A DNA stretch of 58,889 bases from Bacteroidales bacterium UBA4893 (GTDB taxonomy: Bacteria; Bacteroidota; Bacteroidia; Bacteroidales; P3): positions 1 to 58,889 of the forward strand of contig DHCV01000011.1 of assembly GCA_002399025.1 (NCBI GenBank), read 5' to 3'. The notes beneath the pieces were generated by a model. That model saw nothing but the letters and a program-made list of their open reading frames with translations, ran no database searches and had not been told where the DNA came from. Shown here in pieces: positions 26,814 to 36,269 of the stretch. Position 1 is the stretch's first letter. Each line of letters starts with the position of its first letter. The position numbers and the translations under genes were made by a program.

Positions 26814-28283
26814 CTACTTTACTACAACAATCATTCCTCCAATAGTATTGCCATTGAGAGAAACATTATATATATAACTTCCTGCTTTCAAAGAAGAAAC
26901 ATCCACCCTATTTCCTTTTTGAGTCTTTAGTGTAGTTTTCTTTACTACCTTGCCCTGCATGTCAAATAATTCAATTTCTCCTTTCTCAAAATTCTTTGTA
27001 TCAAAGTCTACAATAATATAATCTTTTGCAGGATTAGGATACACTCTAATTTTTTCTTTTTCCATTGTTTCAAGGTTTAGGATTGAATTAAATCCATTCG
27101 GCATAAATTTATATAGATAGTTACCCCTACAAGTAATAATTAATCCTCCATCGTTTGTAGCCTTCAGAGCTAATGGGGCAAAACTAATTGGGATAATATA
27201 GAAATAATTGATACTGCCTTGAGAATTAAAATTAATTATTCCATTGCCCAAATACTGATTATCCATATCATACCATTCTTTGTACATGCTAAAGTATGAA
27301 AATATTGAATCAGGATTAATAAAATCAAAATTATTTTTTATTGGATTTGAGAATGAACCATCTTTATAAAAAATACTATCTAAATATGGATTACTCATCT
27401 CTTCTATGGAGTAACTATACTTTGTTCTTGTGTTCAATAAATATATATATGTATGATATCTAACAAACTCTACATAATCTTGTTGATACAGCCTACCTTC
27501 TGTACCATTAAAAGCAACAATAGAATCATTAATCTTTTTCATATTATTACCAAATCTTCCAGTAATACTATCTTCAATCTCTAAAGTATTACTATTTACA
27601 AAGTATATTTTATTGTTGATTGGCTCATAAACTCTTGAGGTTGAATACAATAATTGATCTTCATTCAATGGCATCATATCCATATCATGTACTATTTTCC
27701 AAAATGTATTGTCCGCTAAAACGTTTCCAGAAGTATCAACCTTTATTAATCTTACGGGTTTCTCATCAAGCCAGTCACTATTATCACCCCATAATGCAAT
27801 AATTATATCAGAATTATCAAACATAACAGCGTCAGAATTAAGCCACTCAATCGAATCATCATCCTCATTCTTAATTCTCTGTGAAAAAAGTATATTTCCC
27901 GACAAGTCCGAACATACTAAATCCATATACCTATAGTAATACTCAGAGTAAGGAATGGAGCCATCGAATGGATTTGTTCTTGTAGAATAGATTTTATTAT
28001 TTAATTTGAAACGTCTACTAAGACTTGATCCATCATCAGAACTTGCATAATGTAGAACATTCAAATCCTTATCAACATGAAGTAATGCCCTTATGGAATC
28101 ATAGGAATATAGCCAAAGACCTTCATCCTCACGATCCATATTCTCGATTGCAATATTATACCAACCATGATTATACTTAAGAAATTTGGAATAGTTGTCC
28201 TGAAAAATACTGTCAATGGTTTGTGCATTTAAATTAAAAACTCCAATAAAGAGGAAAAGAAAACTAATAAAAAACTTTTTCAT
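26814..28283 (-). CDS. Secreted protein with T9SS type A sorting domain (paralogue 1)
   Basis: A 489-residue protein with a signal peptide (about 1-20, ending NLNAQ), a long central region with no recognised domain (Asp/Asn/Tyr-rich; repeated hydrophobic strands suggest a propeller), and a C-terminal T9SS sorting domain (about 415-489: RVYPNPAKDYIIVDF, LFDMQGKVVKK, SSLKAGSYIYNV). It should cross the outer membrane through the Por secretion system and be released or surface-anchored. The neighbouring gene at 28415-29890 is a full-length paralogue with the same segment order, so the pair arose by tandem duplication. Confidence 0.88.
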   Translation of the reverse strand: MKKFFISFLFLFIGVFNLNAQTIDSIFQDNYSKFLKYNHGWYNIAIENMDREDEGLWLYSYDSIRALLHVDKDLNVLHYASSDDGSSLSRRFKLNNKIYSTRTNPFDGSIPYSEYYYRYMDLVCSDLSGNILFSQRIKNEDDDSIEWLNSDAVMFDNSDIIIALWGDNSDWLDEKPVRLIKVDTSGNVLADNTFWKIVHDMDMMPLNEDQLLYSTSRVYEPINNKIYFVNSNTLEIEDSITGRFGNNMKKINDSIVAFNGTEGRLYQQDYVEFVRYHTYIYLLNTRTKYSYSIEEMSNPYLDSIFYKDGSFSNPIKNNFDFINPDSIFSYFSMYKEWYDMDNQYLGNGIINFNSQGSINYFYIIPISFAPLALKATNDGGLIITCRGNYLYKFMPNGFNSILNLETMEKEKIRVYPNPAKDYIIVDFDTKNFEKGEIELFDMQGKVVKKTTLKTQKGNRVDVSSLKAGSYIYNVSLNGNTIGGMIVVVK

Positions 28284-28303
28284 AATAAACTTTTTGTGTG
28301 TTG

Positions 28304-28378
28304 TTAATATTTCATTAATTGTTTTAACTGTACGTCTCTAATATATTCACTAATAATACAATTCTCTACAACGATCAT
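28304..28378 (-). pseudogene. Relic of the DUF3109 gene start between two T9SS paralogues
   Basis: An ATG at 28378 opens a 24-codon ORF whose first 16 residues are MIVVENCIISEYIRDV. This matches the DUF3109 start (MIVVENCIISEDIRDV) at all but one position; the match then ends, with a stop after 24 codons. It lies between the T9SS paralogues, exactly where a duplicated unit (T9SS gene plus DUF3109 start) would leave its junction. Confidence 0.85.
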
Positions 28379-28414
28379 TTTTATTTTCTTCTAAATCTTA
28401 ATATTTGAATATGT

Positions 28415-29890
28415 TTATTCCACAACAATCATCATTCCCCCAAAAGCATTTCCATCTATAATTATATTATAAGTATAATTCCCAGCTTTTAAAGAAGAAA
28501 TATCTACTCTATTCCCTTTTTGAGTTGTTAACTTTGTTTTCTTAACTAATCTGCCTTGCATATCATATAACTCTATCTCTGCTTGATTGAAATTATTTGC
28601 ATCAAAATCGACATTAATATAATCTTTTGCTGGATTAGGATATACTTTTATATCTACCTTCTCTTGTGTTTCAATATTTAATATTGAATTATAACCATTA
28701 GGCATAAACTTATAGAGATATAATCCTCCTGTGCTTCCTTCATAAGGAATAATTAATCCTCCGTCCGAAGTAGCCTTTAATGTCATAGAACCAACATCAA
28801 TAGGAGTTTGATAAAAGTAGTTTAAACTTCCTTGAGAGTTAAAATTTATTACCCCTGTACCTAATCTTTGATCTGAGATACCATCCCACTTTTTATAGAT
28901 AGTAAAGAATGAATATATTGAATCTGGATTTGTAAAATCAATATTATTTTTTGAAGAATAAAAGCTTGAAAAGCTTACATCATAAAAAATACTATCTAAT
29001 AATGGGTTACTTAGTTCTTCAATTGAATAGCTATATTTAGCTTTTGTGTTCATTAAATATAAGTAAGTAAAGAATTCAATATATTCACTTAACCCATTGT
29101 CTAAATGTTTATACTCAACACTGTTAAATGCAACAATAGAATCATTTAGTTTTTTCATATTAAAAGCATATCTCCCAATAATACTATCTTCTATTTCTAA
29201 AGTATTGTTATTTACAAAATACGTTACATGAGAATTTGTTTGAAGAAAAGATGTTTTTGACATTAAGAATTGTTGATCATTAAAAGGAGCAAAATCAGTA
29301 AGTTCATATATATTACTATGTATTTTGTTTTCCAAAACATTTCCAGAAGTATCAACTCTAATTAATCTTAATTTATCAGATCTGTAATCACCGGAAATTT
29401 CATTTAACAGACAAAAAATCATATCTTTATTATCTAAGATAATTGATTTCAAACCATGCCATATTATTGTATCATCATCTTCATTCATAATTCTTTGTGA
29501 AAACAATAAATTACCTAATGTATCATGACATACTAAATCCAAGTATTTTAAATAATATTCTGTTCCATCATAAGAATTTACTCTTGTGGAATATATTTTA
29601 TTATTGGCTTTGAAACGTCTATTAAGATTAAGTCCATTTTCTGAAGTATTGATATGATGAACAATATTCAAATTCTTATCAATATGAAGAATTGATCTAT
29701 TAGTATCTAAGGTTGCGAGCCAAATACCATCATTATCGCTATCTTTATTTTCTATAATGCGGTACAACCAACCATAATTAAAATTAAGAAGTTTAGAGTA
29801 ATTATCTTGAAATATAGTGTCGAGATTTTGAGCATATAAATTGAAAACTCCAATAAAGAAAAAAAGAATAGTAATAATAGACTTTTTCAT
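28415..29890 (-). CDS. Secreted protein with T9SS type A sorting domain (paralogue 2)
   Basis: About 491 residues from the ATG at 29890 (MKKSIITILFFFIG), which begins a normal signal peptide ending NLYAQ; an upstream ATG at 29920 only adds a basic leader. It shows the same architecture and clear similarity along the whole length to paralogue 1, including DTIFQDNYSKLL near the N-terminus and the C-terminal domain VYPNPAKDYINVDF / LYDMQGRLVKK / SSLKAGNYTYNI. It is separated from paralogue 1 by the 5' relic of DUF3109. A -7 element lies at 29918-29925. Confidence 0.88.
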   Translation of the reverse strand: MKKSIITILFFFIGVFNLYAQNLDTIFQDNYSKLLNFNYGWLYRIIENKDSDNDGIWLATLDTNRSILHIDKNLNIVHHINTSENGLNLNRRFKANNKIYSTRVNSYDGTEYYLKYLDLVCHDTLGNLLFSQRIMNEDDDTIIWHGLKSIILDNKDMIFCLLNEISGDYRSDKLRLIRVDTSGNVLENKIHSNIYELTDFAPFNDQQFLMSKTSFLQTNSHVTYFVNNNTLEIEDSIIGRYAFNMKKLNDSIVAFNSVEYKHLDNGLSEYIEFFTYLYLMNTKAKYSYSIEELSNPLLDSIFYDVSFSSFYSSKNNIDFTNPDSIYSFFTIYKKWDGISDQRLGTGVINFNSQGSLNYFYQTPIDVGSMTLKATSDGGLIIPYEGSTGGLYLYKFMPNGYNSILNIETQEKVDIKVYPNPAKDYINVDFDANNFNQAEIELYDMQGRLVKKTKLTTQKGNRVDISSLKAGNYTYNIIIDGNAFGGMMIVVE

Positions 29891-29917
29891 GATAAACTTT
29901 TTTTTGATTAATATTTG

Positions 29918-29925
29918 CAAAGTTA
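29918..29925 (-). promoter_or_regulatory. Probable -7 element of T9SS paralogue 2 (TAACTTTG)
   Basis: The minus strand reads TAACTTTG then CAAAT, 27 nt before the ATG at 29890. The -33 region is weak. Confidence 0.45.
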
Positions 29926-30149
29926 GGCAAAGTCTTTGAAATGGGGTGTAATAAAAAGGTTTTTTTTAGAAATAGAGTTAATTTAAAAGAATCAAGTACT
30001 GCTAATGAAAAATTTAGTTCAATTTTATAAGAATTTATAGACTAAAAATAGAAATAGAAAAGTTTGTTTTACAAGCGCTTAATTGATTTGTGTTTTATCA
30101 AAGATTAATAAATACGTATTAAGTCCTTCTTTTTGAAAAGAAAAAAATG

Positions 30150-30157
30150 TATTTTTG
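30150..30157 (+). promoter_or_regulatory. Probable glnS -7 element (TATTTTTG)
   Basis: TATTTTTG followed by CAG, 39 nt before the ATG. A TTG lies 14 nt upstream (30133-30135), shorter than usual. Confidence 0.45.
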
Positions 30158-30196
30158 CAGATTATCGTAAGTATTTTTTATTTTTATATTTAACAA

Positions 30197-31876
30197 ATGG
30201 AAGTTCAAACTAATAGTAACGAAAGACCTTCTTTGAATTTTTTAGAAGAGATTATTGAAAATGACCTTAAAAACGGAGTTCATAAAAGCATCCTAACTCG
30301 TTTTCCTCCAGAACCTAACGGATATTTACATATTGGGCATGCCAAGAGTATTTGCCTAAATTTTGGATTAGCAATAAAATATGGAGGTAAGACTAATCTC
30401 CGCTTCGATGACACCAACCCTACTAAGGAAGATGTTGAGTATGTTGATAGTATTAAAGAAGATATAAAGTGGTTAGGATTTCAATGGGCTAACGAATTCT
30501 ATGCCTCAGACTATTTTGAACAGCTCTATGAGTGGGCAATTGATTTGATTAAGAAAGGATTAGCTTATGTTGATGACCAAACTTTGGAAGAAATACGCCA
30601 AAACAGAGGAACAGTTCAGGTTCCGGGTAAGGATAGTCCTTTTAGGAATCGCTCCGTTGAAGAGAACTTAAAGCTCTTTACTGAGATGCGTGAGGGTAAG
30701 TATAAGGATGGTGAGAAGATATTGAGGGCAAAGATTGATATGGCTCATCCAAATATGCACATGAGAGACCCAATTATGTATAGGATTCTTCATGCCTATC
30801 ATCATCGCACCCAAAACAAATGGTGTATTTATCCAATGTATGATTATGCACATGGGGAGTCAGACTCCATTGAAAAGATAACTCATTCCATTTGTACCTT
30901 AGAATTTGATGTTCATCGTCCTTTGTATGATTGGTTTATTGAAAAGCTTGAAATATTCCCATCACATCAGTACGAATTTGCACGTTTGAACCTTTCCTAT
31001 ACCGTAATGAGCAAAAGAAAGCTACTTCAATTGGTAAAGGAAAATTATGTTAGCGGTTGGGACGATGCTCGTATGCCAACGATTTCAGGACTTCGTCGAA
31101 GAGGCTTTACACCTGAAAGTATTAGGAATTTCTGTGATAGTATTGGAGTTGCCAAAAGGGATAATATAATTGATTATGGACGTTTGGAATTTGCACTAAG
31201 GGAAGATTTGAATAAGAAAGCCAATAGGGTTATGGCAGTACTTGACCCAATTAAGCTTGTGATTGACAACTATCCAGAGAATCAAACAGAGGAATTGGAG
31301 GCAATAAATAATCCTGAAGATGAAACAGCAGGCGTTCGTATGCTACCTTTTTCTAAGGAGTTATATATTGAAAGAGATGACTTTATGGAAGATCCTCCAA
31401 AGAAATATTTCCGCTTAGCACCAAATCAAGAGGTAAGATTGCGTTATGCATATTTCGTTACCTGTACCTCAGTTGAAAAAGATTCACAAGGCAATATCAC
31501 AACAATCCACTGCACCTACGACCCAGCCTCAAAGGGTGGAAATTCTCCTGATGGAAGAAAGGTTAAGGGAACAATTCATTGGGTTTGTGCTAAGAGTTGC
31601 ATAAATGCAGAGGTTCGTTTGTTTGATAGATTATTTAAGAATGAGATTCCAGAAAAGGTTGAAGAGGGCGAAACCTTCCTTGACAATTTAAACCCAGACT
31701 CATTAAAAATTATTAATAATGCTAAGCTTGAGCCTTCATTAAAAAGTGCTAAGCCATTAGACAAATTCCAATTTGAAAGACTTGGTTATTTTAGTGTTGA
31801 CTTTGATTCTCAAGAAGATAGCATAGTTTTCAATCGTACCACTACCTTAAAAGATTCTTGGACCAAACAAAATTAA
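30197..31876 (+). CDS. glnS: Glutaminyl-tRNA synthetase
   Basis: Class I synthetase charging tRNA-Gln. It has 559 residues. The HIGH motif is at 45-48 within PPEPNGYLHIGHAKS and the KMSKS-like motif appears as VMSKRKLLQ. The FDDTNP and YDYAHG segments and the C-terminal anticodon-binding beta-barrels (about 345-550) follow the GlnRS pattern, not that of a non-discriminating GluRS. The next gene starts 6 nt after the stop, so they are co-transcribed although unrelated. Confidence 0.96.
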   Translation: MEVQTNSNERPSLNFLEEIIENDLKNGVHKSILTRFPPEPNGYLHIGHAKSICLNFGLAIKYGGKTNLRFDDTNPTKEDVEYVDSIKEDIKWLGFQWANEFYASDYFEQLYEWAIDLIKKGLAYVDDQTLEEIRQNRGTVQVPGKDSPFRNRSVEENLKLFTEMREGKYKDGEKILRAKIDMAHPNMHMRDPIMYRILHAYHHRTQNKWCIYPMYDYAHGESDSIEKITHSICTLEFDVHRPLYDWFIEKLEIFPSHQYEFARLNLSYTVMSKRKLLQLVKENYVSGWDDARMPTISGLRRRGFTPESIRNFCDSIGVAKRDNIIDYGRLEFALREDLNKKANRVMAVLDPIKLVIDNYPENQTEELEAINNPEDETAGVRMLPFSKELYIERDDFMEDPPKKYFRLAPNQEVRLRYAYFVTCTSVEKDSQGNITTIHCTYDPASKGGNSPDGRKVKGTIHWVCAKSCINAEVRLFDRLFKNEIPEKVEEGETFLDNLNPDSLKIINNAKLEPSLKSAKPLDKFQFERLGYFSVDFDSQEDSIVFNRTTTLKDSWTKQN

Positions 31877-31882
31877 TATATC

Positions 31883-32557
31883 ATGAAAAAGTTTTTTGTA
31901 TTATTTGTTTTTGCTTTAATGCTTTGTTTTTCAAACACTGCAAAATCTCAAGACTATCATAGATTGTCCAATGGTGAGCCCTATGATATTCTATATACCA
32001 TTAAACCTGCATACTATAAAGCAATAGGTGATTATTTTCCAATCAACTATAATTTTGGTGTTGGGAGTATGTTTGGACTTGAATACCTGTTCCAAGAGAT
32101 GCAAGTTGGGATTGGAGTTGAATTGGGCTATGTTTTTATGAATGCAAATAGCTATAAGATTGAATTTCTTCCAAGAAAATTCCTTAACGATGCACATCAA
32201 ATCCCTTTCACACTATATGCAAACTGCTATTTGAAAAACCAAGAGAGCTATTTTTCTTTTTCAGATAGACTACGCCCTTATTTTGGATTTGGATTTACAG
32301 CCATTTGGGGAAAATATGATTATAGTTTGAGCAATGAAGCAAACAAAGACTATGATTCATTTGGCTATTACTTAAGAGAATACGAAGGACAATCAGGAAT
32401 TAGGGTTGGATTTATGGAAAGAATAGGTCTTCAGATTGTTGCAGAACGATTTGCAATTGGACTTGAAGTAGGGTTTAATCACTATTTTGCTGGCGAACGT
32501 TTGGAATCACAGCAAATGCTTTCCTTCGGACTCAACTACTCATTTATCATTCAATAA
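31883..32557 (+). CDS. Outer-membrane beta-barrel-like protein
   Basis: A 224-residue protein with a signal peptide (about 1-23, ending AKSQ). A series of amphipathic strands ends in GFNHYFAGERLESQQMLSFG and a C-terminal NYSFIIQ strand, typical of small Bacteroidota barrels. No named family is recognised. It is 6 nt downstream of glnS; the nucleotidyltransferase ATG follows 1 nt after its stop. Confidence 0.75.
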   Translation: MKKFFVLFVFALMLCFSNTAKSQDYHRLSNGEPYDILYTIKPAYYKAIGDYFPINYNFGVGSMFGLEYLFQEMQVGIGVELGYVFMNANSYKIEFLPRKFLNDAHQIPFTLYANCYLKNQESYFSFSDRLRPYFGFGFTAIWGKYDYSLSNEANKDYDSFGYYLREYEGQSGIRVGFMERIGLQIVAERFAIGLEVGFNHYFAGERLESQQMLSFGLNYSFIIQ

Positions 32558-32558
32558 T

Positions 32559-33278
32559 ATGTTTCAAGCTTTCATTTTGGCAGCTGGTTTGGGTACAAGA
32601 CTCAAACCACTAACTGATTCTTTGCCTAAAGCATTGGTTGAAGTAAATGGGGTTAGTTTACTGGAACACAACATAAATAAGCTTATAGATTTTGGATGTA
32701 AACATATAGTTATTAACGTCCATCACTTCCCTGAAATGATAATTGAACATATTGCCAATAAACATTATCCTTGCGATATTTTTATCTCAGACGAGACAGA
32801 TAAACTCCTCGATACAGGAGGTGGATTATTGAATGCCAAAGATAATTTTGACTTCTCCAAAGATATTCTTATCCATAATGTTGATATAGTTTCAAAGATA
32901 GATTTTAATGAGTTTTACAACTATCATAAATCAAATAAAACATTAGCCACATTAGCAGTTAGCCAAAGAGAAACCTCACGCTATTTGCTTTTTGACAAGG
33001 ATAATTTTCTTTGTGGTTGGGAAAACACAAAAACTAATGAAAGAATAATCTCTAATGAAAGGACAGAATTATTCCCTTTTGGCTTTAGTGGTATTCAATT
33101 TATTAATCCAGAGCTGATTAATCTATTAAAAAACAAAGAATCCTTCCCAATAATCCCTGAATATTTAAAAATCTCCACTCACCACCCTATTTCCTCATTT
33201 GTTCACTCAAAAGACATATGGGTTGACGTTGGAAGAGTTGAATCAATTGAGAAAGCAGAAAGACTTCTTAATACTTAA
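32559..33278 (+). CDS. Sugar-1-phosphate nucleotidyltransferase
   Basis: About 239 residues from the ATG at 32559 (MFQAFILAAGLGTRLKPLT), 1 nt after the preceding stop; an upstream in-frame ATG at 32487 lies inside the barrel gene and is rejected. The N-terminal signature LAAGLGTRLKPLTDSLPK binds the nucleotide, and LDTGGGLLNA and HNVDIVS are further NTP_transferase segments. The short single-domain form resembles MurU-type MurNAc-1-phosphate uridylyltransferases of peptidoglycan recycling, but no AmgK kinase is adjacent. The activated sugar therefore stays open. Confidence 0.85.
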   Translation: MFQAFILAAGLGTRLKPLTDSLPKALVEVNGVSLLEHNINKLIDFGCKHIVINVHHFPEMIIEHIANKHYPCDIFISDETDKLLDTGGGLLNAKDNFDFSKDILIHNVDIVSKIDFNEFYNYHKSNKTLATLAVSQRETSRYLLFDKDNFLCGWENTKTNERIISNERTELFPFGFSGIQFINPELINLLKNKESFPIIPEYLKISTHHPISSFVHSKDIWVDVGRVESIEKAERLLNT

Positions 33279-33323
33279 ATTAAGTGTTAAACTCCTCTTT
33301 TTAGTTCTTCTTAAGAAAAATAT

Positions 33324-34100
33324 TTATATGATAATGGTTAATCCATCGTAAGCGAGTGATACGTTGGATGGTAATTCCTTTTTTAAGTCCTCTGTTAAGC
33401 CTAAATTATGGCTTATATGGGTTAGGTAGGATTGTTTTGGATTTATTTCTTTTATTAGGTCTAAGGCTTCATTTAGAGTAAAATGAGAGAAATGTTCTTC
33501 CTTCCTAAGTGCATTCAAAACTAAAAACTCAACCCCCTTAAGTTTTTCTTTCTCTTGATCCGAGATTGTTTTGCCATCAGTGATATAAGCAAAATTATCT
33601 ATCCTATATCCCATTATCGGCAATCTATAATGCATGATTTCAATTGGGATTACTTCAAGTTCCTTTACATTGAATTTCTTTTTCTTGTCAATGTTTACTA
33701 AGTTAAAGGTCGGAAGTCCAGGATATTTTGTATCAGAAAATGCATAGGCAAAGAGTTTCTTTATCTCCTTTAGGGTTATCTTATTGCTATAAATTGGCAT
33801 TGCCTCACTTTGAAGATAGTTGTAGGAACGTACATCGTCCAATCCACTTATATGATCCCTATGTGCATGGCTTACCAAAATTGCATCTAACCTATCAACA
33901 TTATTCTTCAACATTTGCTGACGAAAATCGGGTCCTGCATCAATTGTTAGGATTGTGCCTTTGTCGCTCTCAATCAAACAAGACGAACGAAGCCTCTTGT
34001 CCTTTGGGTCTTGAGACGAACAAACCTCGCAATGACACCCAATTAAGGGTACTCCTTGCGAGGTTCCTGTTCCTAAAAAGGTTATCTTTAGATTGCCCAT
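33324..34100 (-). CDS. MBL-fold metallo-hydrolase (PhnP/RNase Z-like)
   Basis: About 258 residues from the ATG at 34100 (MGNLKITFLGTGTSQG), which begins with the family's FLGTGTSQGVP strand; the ATG at 34121 would overlap fabH further. The metal ligands are seen as SHAHRDHISGLDD (HxHxDH), an Asp near about 195 and later His residues in THISHNLG. The protein resembles PhnP-type phosphodiesterases. It overlaps the 3' end of fabH by 13 nt and closes the yceD-rpmF-plsX-fabH cluster. Confidence 0.88.
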   Translation of the reverse strand: MGNLKITFLGTGTSQGVPLIGCHCEVCSSQDPKDKRLRSSCLIESDKGTILTIDAGPDFRQQMLKNNVDRLDAILVSHAHRDHISGLDDVRSYNYLQSEAMPIYSNKITLKEIKKLFAYAFSDTKYPGLPTFNLVNIDKKKKFNVKELEVIPIEIMHYRLPIMGYRIDNFAYITDGKTISDQEKEKLKGVEFLVLNALRKEEHFSHFTLNEALDLIKEINPKQSYLTHISHNLGLTEDLKKELPSNVSLAYDGLTIII

Positions 34101-35077
34101 TTCAACCAAATTGCTCCCCAAGTAAACCCTGCTCCAAAGGCAGTAAGGATTAGATTGTCTCCTTTTTTGAATTTACTTTGATTCTCCCACATTAGGATTG
34201 GGATTGTTGCTGAAGTGGTGTTTCCGTATTTTTGAATATTGATAAGAACCTTGTTTGGATCTAAGCCTAATCTTTCGCCTGTTGCAGAAATAATCCTCAA
34301 ATTGGCTTGATGTGGTAATAAATATGAAATATCATCCTTTGTTAGGTTATTTCTCTTCATTATGGCTTCTGTTGCTTCTGCCATCTTCACAACTGCCCAT
34401 TTGAAAACTGCTTGACCTTCTTGATATATAAAGTGTTCTCTATTGTCAATTGATTCGTGTGTTGGTGGTTTTATGCTTCCACCTGCTTTTTGGTGTAGGT
34501 GAACTCTCCCAACTCCATCAGCACTCAATGAGCAATCCATTACCCCTACTTCTTCCTCTGTTGCTTCCAAAAGTACTGCTCCTGCACCATCTCCAAAGAT
34601 TGGACATGTTGCTCTGTCTTTATAGTCAACAATAACAGACATTTTTTCAGCTCCAACAACAATTGCTTTTTTGACAAATCCACTTTGAATATACATTGCT
34701 GCTGTTGTTAATCCATTAAGAAATCCAGAACAACCAGCATTCAAATCAAACCCAAATCCATTCCTTATTCCACATTTGTCTGCAATTATGTTAGCTGTTG
34801 CAGGGAAAAGCATATCTGGAGTAACTGTACAACAAATAACTAATTCTATTTCTGAAGGATCAATTGATTTATTCTTAAGAATATTATTAACAACAATTGC
34901 TCCCATATCGGAAGAACCTTTACCCTCTTCCTTCAGAATACGCCTTTCTTTGATACCAATACGAGTCATTATCCACTCGTCAGTCGTATCAACCATTGTG
35001 CTTAATTCTTCGTTTGTTAAAATATAGTCGGGTAAATATCCTTCAACTGCTGTTATTGCGGCTCTTATTTTTGCCAT
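34088..35077 (-). CDS. fabH: Beta-ketoacyl-ACP synthase III (FabH)
   Basis: Condenses acetyl-CoA with malonyl-ACP to start fatty-acid synthesis. It has 329 residues. The catalytic triad reads C116 (LNAGCSGF), H256 (LLPHQANLRI) and N286 (YGNTTSAT). It lies 25 nt downstream of plsX, the classical gene pair. Its stop overlaps the next ORF. The enzyme sets the branched or straight chain starter unit; that specificity is not readable. Confidence 0.97.
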   Translation of the reverse strand: MAKIRAAITAVEGYLPDYILTNEELSTMVDTTDEWIMTRIGIKERRILKEEGKGSSDMGAIVVNNILKNKSIDPSEIELVICCTVTPDMLFPATANIIADKCGIRNGFGFDLNAGCSGFLNGLTTAAMYIQSGFVKKAIVVGAEKMSVIVDYKDRATCPIFGDGAGAVLLEATEEEVGVMDCSLSADGVGRVHLHQKAGGSIKPPTHESIDNREHFIYQEGQAVFKWAVVKMAEATEAIMKRNNLTKDDISYLLPHQANLRIISATGERLGLDPNKVLINIQKYGNTTSATIPILMWENQSKFKKGDNLILTAFGAGFTWGAIWLKWAI

Positions 35078-35102
35078 TTCAATTTAATTTTTAAAAACGT
35101 AC

Positions 35103-36044
35103 TTATCCTTTTAAGACCTTGTCAATGTGTTCGTTAATATGAGAATTATATATGGATTTAGATTGTAAAACCATTGTCTTTATAGCTTTTTCATTAGAGA
35201 TTCCATGACCAATAATAACAACTCCATTGGCTCCCAAAAGTGGTAAGCCACCATAAATTTCATAATTACAATTCTTTATGAAGTCATTAATCATTCCTCC
35301 CTTAACCATTGTTCTTGCAAATGCCTCTGTGTGTTTCATAATAAGATTTCCAACAAAACCATCACAAGCAATTACATCAAAATTATCTTTGAAAATCTCG
35401 ATTGGTTCTGCATTTCCCAAGAAATTGAAATCTTTGGAATCCTTCATTAGTTGATGAGATGCAAGACATTGTGCATTACCCTTTTCATCTTCCTCACCAA
35501 TGTTAAGAAGTCCAACTCGTGGATTTTCAATCTTGAGGGTATGCTTAGCATAAATACTGCCCAAAAGTCCAAATTGGTAAATCAGCTCTGGCTTTGCATC
35601 AGGATTAACCCCAACATCTACCAAAACCGTTACACCTCCCTTTTCCTTTGGCAAAAGTGCAGCAAGACATGGACGAAGAATGCCTTCAATAACTCCAACG
35701 CTATACATAGTACCAACCAACATAACTCCTGTGTTTCCAGCACTTGCAAAGGTATTAATCTTACCTTCCTTCAAATATTGAAAACCTAAAGCTATGGATG
35801 AATTGGGTTTATTGGCAAGAGCTCTTATTGGCTTGTCGTGCATGTCAATAATATCTTCAGCATTAACAATATCAAAATCATCAACCGAAGCATCATTTGA
35901 TTTAATTTCCTCTTCAATCAATGCTCTATTGCCAAAAAGAACTATCCTGTCTTCAATAGGTAATTCTTTTTGAGCCAAAATTGCTCCTAAAACTATAGCT
36001 TTGGGAGCAAAATCGCCACCCATTGCATCTAATCCTATCCTCAT
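35103..36044 (-). CDS. plsX: Phosphate acyltransferase PlsX
   Basis: Makes acyl-phosphate from acyl-ACP for phospholipid synthesis. It has 313 residues. Start block MRIGLDAMGGDFAPKA and internal segments SAGNTGVMLVGT and GNAEPIEIFKDNFDVIACDGF-like (split as NAEPIEIF and VIACDGFVGN) are family marks. It lies 16 nt downstream of rpmF and 25 nt upstream of fabH. Confidence 0.97.
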   Translation of the reverse strand: MRIGLDAMGGDFAPKAIVLGAILAQKELPIEDRIVLFGNRALIEEEIKSNDASVDDFDIVNAEDIIDMHDKPIRALANKPNSSIALGFQYLKEGKINTFASAGNTGVMLVGTMYSVGVIEGILRPCLAALLPKEKGGVTVLVDVGVNPDAKPELIYQFGLLGSIYAKHTLKIENPRVGLLNIGEEDEKGNAQCLASHQLMKDSKDFNFLGNAEPIEIFKDNFDVIACDGFVGNLIMKHTEAFARTMVKGGMINDFIKNCNYEIYGGLPLLGANGVVIIGHGISNEKAIKTMVLQSKSIYNSHINEHIDKVLKG

Positions 36045-36060
36045 AATTTAGAAGATTGAA

Positions 36061-36246
36061 TTATGAATTTGCACTCTTTTCTATTGCTAATTTTCCTCTA
36101 TAATAACCACATTCAGGACAAACTCTGTGGCTGATAACTGAAGCACCACAATTGCTGCAAGTTGATAAAGCCACTGCTTCAACCTTATCGTGAGTTCTTC
36201 TTTTTGCTGTTCTCGTTTGAGAGAATCTGTGTTTTGGATTTGGCAT
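36061..36246 (-). CDS. rpmF: Ribosomal protein bL32
   Basis: A 61-residue large-subunit protein. The N-terminus MPNPKHRFSQTRTAKRR is characteristic. Four cysteines (C30, C33, C43, C46: CSNC...CPEC) form an intact zinc ribbon, so this is the C+ (zinc-containing) form. It lies between yceD and plsX as in many bacteria. Confidence 0.97.
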   Translation of the reverse strand: MPNPKHRFSQTRTAKRRTHDKVEAVALSTCSNCGASVISHRVCPECGYYRGKLAIEKSANS

Positions 36247-36269
36247 TTCTTTTTATTTTTTAAACGTTA

